Shown one piece after another: positions 1 to 5,546 of a stretch of DNA of 10,019 bases; position 1 is the first letter of the stretch; every line of letters begins with the position of its first letter. A model generated the notes under the pieces. That model made no database searches. It was not told the DNA's origin and saw only the letters and a list, made by a program, of their open reading frames with translations. A program made the translations under genes and the position numbers. Origin of the DNA: Anaerolineales bacterium (GTDB taxonomy: Bacteria > Chloroflexota > Anaerolineae > Promineifilales > Promineifilaceae); NCBI GenBank assembly GCA_020432595.1, contig JAGQGA010000143.1, positions 1-10,019 of the forward strand. The letters run 5' to 3'.

Positions 1-2
1 AG

Positions 3-212
3 GCAGTAGATGAAGCACAAATTAAGCGTATGCACCTTCTAGTGGACAATCTTGTCATTGTTGAATTGAAAGCTGTAGACAGGCTGCTGCCAATTCATGA
101 GGCCCAACTGCTAACCTATCTCAAATTAACCCAGTGTAAACTTGGTTTATTGCTCAATTTCAACGTGATCCTCCTGAAAAATGGCATTCAAAGGGTTGCC
201 AACAACCTCTAA
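3..212 (+). CDS. GxxExxY-family protein, 3' part (5' end outside window)
   Basis: The frame is open from base 3 to the TAA at 210-212, so the gene starts left of the window. The visible 69 residues match the C-terminal part of the GxxExxY family, a PD-(D/E)XK-nuclease-like fold. They contain the VIVELKAV strand with its acidic and lysine residues, then [15 protein letters not shown], then a GLLLNFN strand and a short positively charged C-terminus. The function of the family is not established, and a nuclease role is inferred only from the fold and the E-x-K pattern. The N-terminal part with the name-giving motif cannot be seen. An internal ATG at 30 exists, but it would cut into the conserved core and is unlikely to be the start. 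The gene is convergent with the toxin-antitoxin pair. A 9-bp tandem repeat follows 12 bases after its stop codon. Confidence 0.75.
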   Translation, partial: AVDEAQIKRMHLLVDNLVIVELKAVDRLLPIHEAQLLTYLKLTQCKLGLLLNFNVILLKNGIQRVANNL

Positions 213-224
213 TCTCTTTTCTTT

Positions 225-251
225 CTCTGCGCCCTTTGCGCCCTCTGCGGT
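225..251 (+). repeat. Three 9-bp tandem units (CTCTGCGCC type)
   Basis: Three head-to-tail 9-bp units are seen: CTCTGCGCC (225-233), CTTTGCGCC (234-242) and CTCTGCGGT (243-251), followed by TCAAAAAA. Short arrays of CTxTGCG units just after GxxExxY genes are, as I recall, common in unrelated environmental genomes. This copy fits that association. Confidence 0.7.
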
Positions 252-275
252 TCAAAAAATCTATGGGGTACTTTC

Positions 276-539
276 TTAGTGCGATTTGCAGGAAACAATT
301 TCGACTTGTTGCTCGGCAGCATAAACCACATAAATCAAACGATGCTCATGGGAAACACGGCGCGACCAAACTTCGCGGTCAATATGCTTCAACCGTTCTG
401 GTTTGCCAATGCCTTCACGGGGGTTGTTGGCAATTTCACGAACCAAGTCAAAACATTTAACATAGAGGGCGCGATCATGACGGCGAAACCAGGCCAAATC
501 AGCTTCGGCTTTGGGCAAAATCAAAATCTTCCAACTCAT
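276..539 (-). CDS. yoeB: YoeB/Txe-family toxin (mRNA interferase)
   Basis: This 87-residue protein is the toxin of a type II toxin-antitoxin pair. Known YoeB proteins bind the ribosome and cleave mRNA at the A site. Family landmarks are clear: GKPERLKH (45-52), WSRRVSHEHRLIY (58-70) and the C-terminal IVSCKSH. E48 and R67 align with the catalytic E46 and R65 of E. coli YoeB, and H87 aligns with H83. The protein ends there: the residue matching the terminal Y84 is missing because a TAA stands where TAT or TAC would be. Reading past that stop would add four residues before a TAG. The ATG overlaps the antitoxin stop in an ATGA (536-539), so translation is probably coupled. The toxin identity is firm. 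Whether it is fully active is open because of the missing tyrosine. Confidence 0.92.
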   Translation of the reverse strand: MSWKILILPKAEADLAWFRRHDRALYVKCFDLVREIANNPREGIGKPERLKHIDREVWSRRVSHEHRLIYVVYAAEQQVEIVSCKSH

Positions 540-802
540 GACAAATCAGCAAAAACTGCTTCTATTGATTTCCCGCTGACTTGTCCAGCATCATGGGCAG
601 CAAATGAGTCAATCAAGGCTTTAAGTGCTGCTTTATCTTTTAAAAGCCGTTCGGTTTCTTTATAGGCTTCCCATTCATCCATTGAGATGAGGACGATGTT
701 GCCTTGATGATGAGTCAAAATTACCTGATCGTGATTATCTACAATCGTTTTCCGCAATTCAAACAGACGCTTGCGGCCTTCAGAAATGGAGAGTGCTTCC
801 AT
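536..802 (-). CDS. yefM: YefM/Phd-family antitoxin
   Basis: This 88-residue antitoxin lies upstream of the toxin, as is usual in this class. The N-terminal half has the YefM/Phd fold pattern: an ISEGRKRLFELRKTI helix, then HDQVILTHHQGNIVLISMDEWEAY, in which the strand and the SMDEWEA helix start are typical. The C-terminal part (about 50-88) is charged and would wrap the toxin. The ATG at 800-802 is supported by a strong ribosome site, AAGGAG at 812-817 (minus strand), 9 bases upstream. The N-terminal domain dimer is known to bind operator DNA in this family. The boxes at 827-844 are its likely target, giving autoregulation together with the toxin. The gene overlaps the toxin gene by 4 bases. 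Confidence 0.92.
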   Translation of the reverse strand: MEALSISEGRKRLFELRKTIVDNHDQVILTHHQGNIVLISMDEWEAYKETERLLKDKAALKALIDSFAAHDAGQVSGKSIEAVFADLS

Positions 803-817
803 TGTTCAAGACTCCTT

Positions 818-846
818 TTTACTGGATGTACAACATTATGTACAAT
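818..846 (+). promoter_or_regulatory. Possible divergent promoter toward hisC
   Basis: On the plus strand there is TTTACT (818-823), a spacer of 17, and TACAAT (841-846). The -10 overlaps the right-hand TGTACA box and lies back to back with the minus-strand -10. If it is used, the hisC leader would be about 80 bases long and would contain the 871-918 hairpin. The -35 is weak (4 of 6). Confidence 0.35.
827..844. promoter_or_regulatory. YefM-type operator: two TGTACA boxes 12 bp apart
   Basis: TGTACA occurs at 827-832 and again at 839-844, with a centre-to-centre distance of 12 bp. The E. coli yefM-yoeB operator is known to use paired palindromes with a TGTACA core at this same spacing. The site sits 24 bases upstream of the antitoxin start and overlaps its promoter. 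It is very likely the binding site of the YefM-YoeB complex. Confidence 0.8.
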
Positions 847-863
847 TTTGTTGATTTTAGCAA
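835..863 (-). promoter_or_regulatory. Probable promoter of the yefM-yoeB operon
   Basis: On the minus strand there is TTGCTA (858-863) as -35, a spacer of 17, and CATAAT (835-840) as -10. Both are close to the sigma-70 consensus. The -10 lies between the two TGTACA boxes, so a bound antitoxin complex would block the polymerase. Confidence 0.6.
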
Positions 864-870
864 CTGAGAA

Positions 871-918
871 GATTAGGAGACTAAAAGATTGAGATATTAA
901 TCTTTTAGTCTCCTAATC
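871..918. repeat. Perfect 20-bp inverted repeat before hisC
   Basis: The left arm is 871-890 (begins GATTAGGAGA), the loop is the 8 bases 891-898, and the right arm is 899-918 (ends TCTCCTAATC). The arms are perfectly complementary. There is no T-run after it in either direction, so it is not an obvious terminator. It ends 17 bases before the hisC ATG. Confidence 0.9.
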
Positions 919-935
919 CCCTCCCCCACAAAACG

Positions 936-2036
936 ATGAACCTGGAACATCTGATACGCAAAGAAATTGTAGCGATGGAGCCGTATACGCCGATTGTGCC
1001 GTTTGCGGTGCTGTCGCGGCGGTTGGGTCGCCGGCCGGACGAGATTGTGAAGCTGGATGCCAATGAAAACCCGTATGGGTCGTCGCCCAAGGCGTTGGCG
1101 GCACTGCAAAGCGGTGAATTTTTCCACATTTACCCTGACCCGGAGGCGACGCAACTGCGGGAAGCACTGGCTGATTACACGAAGACCCCCGTGGAGCATT
1201 TGCTGTGCGGCGCGGGGGCGGATGAACTGATTGATTTGGTGCTGCGGGTGGTGCTGGAACCGGGAGATGAAGTGATTGATTGTCCGCCGTCATTTGGCAT
1301 GTATCCGTTTTCCACGGCCGTTAACAGTGGCCACTACCTCCCCGTCCCCCGCCGCGCCGATTTTAGTGTGGATGTGGAAGGGGTAGAAACGGCCGTTTCC
1401 ACCCACCCCCACGCCAAAATCCTCTTCCTCTGCTCCCCCAACAACCCCGACGGCAGCGTGATTGCCGAAGCCGACCTGCGCCGCCTGCTGGCTTTGCCCG
1501 TGCTGGTGGTGCTGGACGAAGCCTACGTGGATTTTGCTGAGGTCAGCGGCGTGCCCAGCCGCATGGCCTGGGTGCAGGAATATGACAATCTGGTGGTACT
1601 GCGGACGTTTAGCAAGCTGGCTGGGCTGGCCGGGCTGCGCGTGGGATATGGCGCATTTCCCCAATGGCTGCTGCCCCACCTGTGGAAAATTAAGCAGCCG
1701 TACAACATTAACGTGGCGGCAGAGCTGGCAGCGGTGGCGGCGTTGGAAGACAAAGAATGGTTACGCGAAAAAGTTGGGTTGTTGGTGGCGGAACGGGAGC
1801 GAATGATTGCCGAATTGGGCAACATATCGTACTTGCAGCCCTACCCGAGTCGCTCAAACTTTGTGCTGTGTCGCGTTAACGGCCGTTCCGCCCACCAACT
1901 TAAGCTCGACCTGGAACAAGAAGGCATTCTTGTCCGCTACTTTAACAAACCCGGCCTCGACAACTGCATCCGCATCAGTGCCGGAACGCCGGAACAGACA
2001 GAGGAATTGTTAAATACCTTAAGACGTTTTATGTAG
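936..2036 (+). CDS. hisC: Histidinol-phosphate aminotransferase
   Basis: HisC is a cytoplasmic PLP-dependent class I/II aminotransferase. It converts imidazole-acetol phosphate and glutamate to histidinol phosphate and 2-oxoglutarate. The 366 residues are full length for the family. Landmarks are DANENP (41-46), SPNNPDG (167-173), LDEAYVDF (193-200), and the PLP-binding lysine K227 in TFSK followed by LAGLRVGYG with R235. The C-terminal RISAG (from 346) holds the substrate-carboxylate arginine. The ATG at 936 gives the usual HisC opening (LIRKEIVAMEPY); the next ATG (975) would cut into it. No SD sequence is visible, because the bases before the start are C-rich and a hairpin ends 17 bases upstream. 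The TAG stop lies inside the next inverted repeat. hisB follows. Confidence 0.96.
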   Translation: MNLEHLIRKEIVAMEPYTPIVPFAVLSRRLGRRPDEIVKLDANENPYGSSPKALAALQSGEFFHIYPDPEATQLREALADYTKTPVEHLLCGAGADELIDLVLRVVLEPGDEVIDCPPSFGMYPFSTAVNSGHYLPVPRRADFSVDVEGVETAVSTHPHAKILFLCSPNNPDGSVIAEADLRRLLALPVLVVLDEAYVDFAEVSGVPSRMAWVQEYDNLVVLRTFSKLAGLAGLRVGYGAFPQWLLPHLWKIKQPYNINVAAELAAVAALEDKEWLREKVGLLVAERERMIAELGNISYLQPYPSRSNFVLCRVNGRSAHQLKLDLEQEGILVRYFNKPGLDNCIRISAGTPEQTEELLNTLRRFM

Positions 2037-2096
2037 GGGCGTATTGCATACGCCCTCTTTTTTAATACATCAGGGCGTATGCAATACGCCCCTACA
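2032..2096. repeat. Perfect 25-bp inverted repeat between hisC and hisB
   Basis: The left arm is 2032-2056 and the right arm 2072-2096, with a 15-base T/A-rich loop. Each arm is itself a small palindrome (GGGCGTAT, three bases, ATACGCCC), so the element can fold as one long or two short hairpins. It contains the hisC stop codon and ends 9 bases before the hisB start. Elements of the GGGGCGTATTGCATACGCCC type occur, as I recall, in several unrelated environmental genomes. Confidence 0.92.
2037..2063 (+). terminator. Intrinsic-terminator-like hairpin just after hisC
   Basis: GGGCGTAT (2037-2044) pairs with ATACGCCC (2048-2055) around a 3-base loop. A run of six T follows at 2058-2063. This is the classic form of a Rho-independent terminator and would reduce read-through from hisC into hisB and hisH. 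It overlaps the hisC stop codon closely, so translating ribosomes may affect its folding. Confidence 0.5.
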
Positions 2097-2105
2097 GTAA
2101 TTCAA

Positions 2106-2687
2106 ATGAGAACAGCAACAATTAAACGACAAACCAAAGAAACCAACATCACGCTGATGCTGAATCTTGACGGCAGCGGGGCGTGCGAGATTGGTACGGG
2201 GGTGGGGTTTTTAGACCACATGCTGACGGCATTGGCGGTGCATGGGCTGTTTGACCTGACGGTGCAGGCGGCGGGGGATTTGCACATTGATGCCCACCAC
2301 ACCATCGAGGACGTAGGGATTGTACTGGGGCAGGCGTTGGGGCAGGCGATTGGCGACAAGCGGGGGATTTTCCGCATGGGTCATGCCTATGTGCCGATGG
2401 ATGAGGCGCTGGGGTTTGTGGCGGTGGATTTTAGCGGCCGGCCGTACTGCGTCTTTAACGCCAGTTGGTCAACCCCCGCCATCGGCCAATATCCCACGGG
2501 CTTGGTGCAGCACTTTTTTGAGTCGGTAGCTGTCCACGCCGGGCTGACGCTGCACGCCAAGGTGGAGGGACGCAACGACCACCACAAGGCGGAGGCGTTG
2601 TTCAAAGCGTTGGGGCGGGCGTTAAGAACGGCCGTTTCCCTTGACCCACGTCGGGAGGGCATACCATCTACGAAGGGAACTTTGTAA
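2106..2687 (+). CDS. hisB: Imidazoleglycerol-phosphate dehydratase
   Basis: HisB here is the single-function dehydratase that turns imidazole glycerol phosphate into imidazole acetol phosphate, using two metal ions. From the ATG at 2106 the protein has 193 residues, the usual length. An in-frame ATG at 2079 lies in the repeat arm and would add nine unrelated residues, so it is rejected. Both metal-binding repeats are intact: HHTIED (64-69) and DHHKAE (158-163). Also present are [11 protein letters not shown] (30-40) and the conserved C-terminal IPSTKG. There is no phosphatase domain like that of the enterobacterial fusion protein. No SD sequence is visible, and the inverted repeat ends 9 bases before the start. 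HisB makes the substrate of HisC, encoded just upstream. Confidence 0.96.
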   Translation: MRTATIKRQTKETNITLMLNLDGSGACEIGTGVGFLDHMLTALAVHGLFDLTVQAAGDLHIDAHHTIEDVGIVLGQALGQAIGDKRGIFRMGHAYVPMDEALGFVAVDFSGRPYCVFNASWSTPAIGQYPTGLVQHFFESVAVHAGLTLHAKVEGRNDHHKAEALFKALGRALRTAVSLDPRREGIPSTKGTL

Positions 2688-2689
2688 AG

Positions 2690-2737
2690 GGAGATTGGAG
2701 ATTGGAGATTCACTTCAATCTCCAATCTCCAATCTCC
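2690..2737. repeat. Perfect 21-bp inverted repeat of three heptamers, between hisB and hisH
   Basis: The left arm is three copies of GGAGATT (2690-2710). A 6-base loop follows, then three copies of AATCTCC (2717-2737). It begins 3 bases after the hisB stop and ends 7 bases before the hisH ATG. The hairpin would pair GGAG with CTCC, so no free SD sequence is left in front of hisH. Confidence 0.93.
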
Positions 2738-2744
2738 AACAACT

Positions 2745-3356
2745 ATGACCAAAATCACCATGATAGACTACGGCGCGAGCAATATTCGCTCGGCGCAAAA
2801 GGCGTTTGAATTTATTGGCGCAGAGGTGGAACTAACGGATGACCCAGCGGTAGTGGCGCGAGGGCGCAAGCTGGTGCTGCCGGGAGTAGGCGCATTTGGC
2901 TCCGGCATTGGCGCACTGCGGGCACGGGGGCTGGAGGAGCCAATTCAGGCAGCGGTGGCGCGGGGGGTGCCACTGCTAGGCATCTGCGTGGGAATGCAGT
3001 TTTTGTTTGACAGCAGCGACGAAATGGGCAGCCACACCGGGATGGGGCTGATTCCCGGCCACGTCACCCGCTTTGTGGGCAAGGAGCTGAAAGTCCCCCA
3101 TATGGGGTGGAACGAACTGGAATTCACCCATGACCACCCCCTGCTCAACGGCATCAACCAGCGCGACCACGCTTATTTTGTCCATTCCTACTACTGCGCC
3201 CCCAACGACCCGGCGCATACGGTGGCAACGGCCGATTATGAACGGCCGTTTACCGCCATTGTCCACCGCGAAAATGTCTACGGGCTGCAGTTTCACCCGG
3301 AAAAAAGCCAGCGCGTAGGGCTGCAAATTTTACGCAACTATTTGGCAATTGGTTAA
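2745..3356 (+). CDS. hisH: Imidazole glycerol phosphate synthase, glutaminase subunit
   Basis: HisH hydrolyses glutamine and passes ammonia to HisF, which makes imidazole glycerol phosphate and AICAR. This 203-residue protein is a class I glutamine amidotransferase with a full catalytic triad: C81 in GICVGMQ, and H184 and E186 in FHPEKS. The oxyanion region PGVGAFG (46-52) and the N-terminal MIDYGASNIRS are typical. The ATG at 2745 matches the family start and has no SD sequence. Its partner HisF and the isomerase HisA, often next in such operons, are not downstream: a convergent ABC transporter gene follows instead. The protein holds one ERPF, coded by an ACGGCCGT palindrome at 3242. Confidence 0.96.
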   Translation: MTKITMIDYGASNIRSAQKAFEFIGAEVELTDDPAVVARGRKLVLPGVGAFGSGIGALRARGLEEPIQAAVARGVPLLGICVGMQFLFDSSDEMGSHTGMGLIPGHVTRFVGKELKVPHMGWNELEFTHDHPLLNGINQRDHAYFVHSYYCAPNDPAHTVATADYERPFTAIVHRENVYGLQFHPEKSQRVGLQILRNYLAIG

Positions 3357-3375
3357 GGGCAGGTAACGATACCAA

Positions 3376-3444
3376 TGTCATACCCGCGTAGGCGGGTATC
3401 CATCTTGAGCAGCAGCCTAGATTCCCGCTTTCGCGGGAATGACA
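3376..3444. repeat. dRS3-like double hairpin element between hisH and the ABC gene
   Basis: The element is bounded by TGTCAT (3376-3381) and ATGACA (3439-3444). It holds two hairpins. The first is ATACCCGC, GTAG, GCGGGTAT (3380-3399). The second is ATTCCCGC, TTTC, GCGGGAAT (3421-3440), which fits the ATTCCC-N8-GGGAAT form called dRS3 in Neisseria. It lies between two convergent genes and may act as a transcription barrier for both. It encodes the VIPAKAGI tail and the stop of the ABC protein. Confidence 0.85.
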
Positions 3445-5237
3445 GGTCTTGTCTGTTGAGAATGCTTGACGCGGCTACCAAAAATCCGCTGATATAGCTC
3501 ACACCGCTCCAGCAGTTCCTGGTGGCCGCCCTGGTCAATCAGCTTTCCCTGGCGCAGTACCAAAATTTTGTCGGCGCGACGGATTTGTGAGAGGCGATGG
3601 GTAATCATTAGGGTGGTACGGCCGGCAGACACTCGGTTGATCGCCGTCTGAATTTTGTCTTCGGTGGCGCTGTCAATGGCGCTGGTGGCATCATCAAGGA
3701 TGAGGATGCTGGGGTTGGTCAACAGGGCGCGGGCAATAGCCAGCCGCTGCCGCTGCCCACCTGAGAGCGTCGTGCCGCGCTCGCCGACAATGGTGTCATA
3801 CCCATCCTTAAACTGGGTGATAAAGTCATGGGCTTGCGCCTCTTGCGCCGCCTGCACAATCAGGTCACGTTCAACGTCCTTGCCTACACCAAAGGCAATG
3901 TTGTCGGCCACGGAGCGCGAAAACAGCACAATATCCTGCTCGATGGCGCTAATTTGGGAGCGGAGCGCGTCAAGCTGCCATGCTCGAACGTCTATGCCGT
4001 CAATAAAAATACGGCCGTTTTCCCCTTCCCCGCTCAAGTCATACGTTCGGTTCACCAGCTTGGTCAGCGTGCTTTTGCCGCTGCCCGTCTGCCCCACAAT
4101 CGCCACCGTTTCACCGGGGCTGGCTGTAAAAGAAATCGCTTGCAAGATGGGGGTGCCGCCATAGCCAAAGGTGACATTCTCAAAGCGAATTTCGCCGCGC
4201 ATGGGCTGGTTGTAGCCCGCGGCATTTTCACCAATCTCCGTCTCCTGCTGCATCAGCTCCAAAATCCGCTCGGCACTGGCTAGGCCAAGCTGCACCAGCG
4301 AGAAGGTAAAGATGGAGATAAAACTGGGGAAGCGCAGCAAAAACATCAGCCCCATGTAGGCCACGAGATCGCCAGTGCCAATTTGCCCCTGGGCGAAAAG
4401 GAGCAGCCCGTGCAGCAGAGCCAGGGCCAGGGCAAAGCCAAGCAGCAGCGGCGGCAAATAGCGAGCCTGGACTTCGCCGTTTTTGATAAACTGGTCGCGG
4501 TATTGCCCGGCATTGTAGGCGAATTTCTTCACCTCCTGCCACTCTTGCGCTGCCGTTTTCACCACCTCAATCCCGGTTACCGCCTCGGCCAGTCCGGCAT
4601 TCATATCGCCAAACGCCTCACGCATGGCGTGGGAAACGGGGTTTAGCTGCCCCATATAGCGGCGCAGGGCAAAGTAGTAGGCGACCACAAACAGCAGGGG
4701 TGACAGCAACAGCACGGGTTTGAGAAAGCCAATAAACAGGATGGGCATGACCAGACCAAACATAGAATCAATCAGAAGGGCGGCACCGGGCATCATCATG
4801 TTGTTGAGTTCACGCACGTCGTTGTTGGCACGCGCCATAATGTCGCCCACGCGCTGCTGGTTATGAAAGGTCTGGCTTTTGCCCAGCAGATTTAGGTAAA
4901 GTTCGTCGCGGGCATCCCGCTCCAGCCGTTTGGCAATCACTTCCATGGAAAATTGCCCCCCGGCATCACCAATGGCGCGAAGCATGACCCCAGCCAGGAT
5001 GGTGAAGGCGATGGTGAGCAAACGGCCGTTTGCCCCCACCTCCCCACCCAGCACCACATTAAACGCCTCCCCCGTCAGCCGGGGAATGGCCGCATTCAGC
5101 CCATTTGAGAGCATGAGGCCACACACAAAGCTAAGCAAAAAAGGCTTGTAGTGCCAAATATGCGAAAAAATCCAGCGCACGGGGCTGGATTGGTCATAAT
5201 GATATGCGCTTTCCAGATGAAACTCTTGTTTACGCAA
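3417..5237 (-). CDS. ABC exporter half-transporter (fused permease and ATPase)
   Basis: This 606-residue type IV ABC exporter subunit has a membrane domain of about six helices (residues 30-325) and a C-terminal ATPase. Visible motifs are Walker A GQTGSGKST (382-390), Q-loop Q434, signature LSGGQ (491-495), Walker B ILILDD (511-516), D-loop SAID (519-522) and H-loop H547. The catalytic glutamate after Walker B is an aspartate (D516). The substrate cannot be told: MsbA-like lipid or drug export are both possible. The start is TTG at 5235-5237, with GAGG (5245-5248) 7 bases upstream; no in-frame ATG lies before residue 42. The last residues (about 599-606, VIPAKAGI) and the stop come from the dRS3-like repeat, so the original C-terminus probably ended near 598. 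No partner half-transporter is adjacent. Confidence 0.93.
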   Translation of the reverse strand: MRKQEFHLESAYHYDQSSPVRWIFSHIWHYKPFLLSFVCGLMLSNGLNAAIPRLTGEAFNVVLGGEVGANGRLLTIAFTILAGVMLRAIGDAGGQFSMEVIAKRLERDARDELYLNLLGKSQTFHNQQRVGDIMARANNDVRELNNMMMPGAALLIDSMFGLVMPILFIGFLKPVLLLSPLLFVVAYYFALRRYMGQLNPVSHAMREAFGDMNAGLAEAVTGIEVVKTAAQEWQEVKKFAYNAGQYRDQFIKNGEVQARYLPPLLLGFALALALLHGLLLFAQGQIGTGDLVAYMGLMFLLRFPSFISIFTFSLVQLGLASAERILELMQQETEIGENAAGYNQPMRGEIRFENVTFGYGGTPILQAISFTASPGETVAIVGQTGSGKSTLTKLVNRTYDLSGEGENGRIFIDGIDVRAWQLDALRSQISAIEQDIVLFSRSVADNIAFGVGKDVERDLIVQAAQEAQAHDFITQFKDGYDTIVGERGTTLSGGQRQRLAIARALLTNPSILILDDATSAIDSATEDKIQTAINRVSAGRTTLMITHRLSQIRRADKILVLRQGKLIDQGGHQELLERCELYQRIFGSRVKHSQQTRPVIPAKAGI

Positions 5238-5546
5238 AAGATTGCCTCATAAACGTGGCTCTTTGGGAATTCAGGGGGTTGACTTACTTTTCACGTGGTG
5301 CGTGGTACGTGGTGCGTAGCCAATTGAGCTTTTGACGCACCACGCACCACGCACCAAATTTGTCAACCCCACGAGATCCGAAAGAACCATAAACGTTTGG
5401 TTAAATAGCATTAGTTTACGCCTGTAAACCTGACAAGGACTGTCAAATTTATCAAGCAAGCATATCACAGAACATTCGTTCGGCAATCAGACGCAACAAA
5501 CCGGGGCTTTGGCCTTAGGCCAAAATCTCGGCTGCTGAAAAGAGGT
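5238..5546. other. 309-bp intergenic region with a chain of palindromes
   Basis: No credible gene is seen; the minus-strand frame at 5271-5486 has no family resemblance and is made largely of repeat sequence. Several palindromes follow one another: the large inverted repeat at 5255-5390; AACCA/TGGTT around AAACGTTT (5385-5402); GTTTAC/GTAAAC (5414-5429); TGACA/TGTCA (5431-5445); and TTTGGCC/GGCCAAA (5508-5524). TTGACA occurs on the minus strand at 5440-5445 and 5361-5366, but neither has a good -10 at 16-18 bases. The ABC promoter should lie here. No clear T-run terminator for the 5547-5753 gene is seen. Confidence 0.6.
5255..5390. repeat. Nested imperfect inverted repeat with heptamer arms
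   Basis: The inner arms are 5296-5317 and 5335-5356, built of GGTGCGT-type heptamers, three per side, with one mismatch at 5307. The outer arms contain GGGGTTGAC (5275-5283) and GTCAACCCC (5362-5370). Pairing continues outward with about 22 of 29 matches between 5255-5283 and 5362-5390. Overall it is about 136 bp, the size and shape of a small non-autonomous mobile element, though no target duplication was found. Confidence 0.75.

Noticed and set aside
225..251. CTxTGCG units and heptamer arrays as a CRISPR remnant
   Set aside because: The units are 7-9 bp, contiguous, without spacers, and no cas gene is present.
236..665. Plus-strand frames across the toxin-antitoxin genes
   Set aside because: They are antisense shadows; the minus-strand products are clear YoeB and YefM family members.
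2079..2105. Upstream in-frame ATG for hisB
   Set aside because: It lies in the inverted-repeat arm and adds nine residues not found in the family. The ATG at 2106 gives the usual length.
3353..3538. 61-residue minus-strand frame containing FPRKRESR and MDTRLRGYD
   Set aside because: This is the well-known false translation of ATTCCCGC-type repeats, and it overlaps the true ABC reading frame.
5271..5486. 71-residue minus-strand frame in the intergenic gap
   Set aside because: Much of it is coded by the heptamer inverted repeat and it has no recognisable features.
5508..5524. TTTGGCC/GGCCAAA hairpin as a terminator of the 68-residue gene
   Set aside because: The stem is short and no T-run follows on the minus strand, so it is listed only as one of the palindromes.
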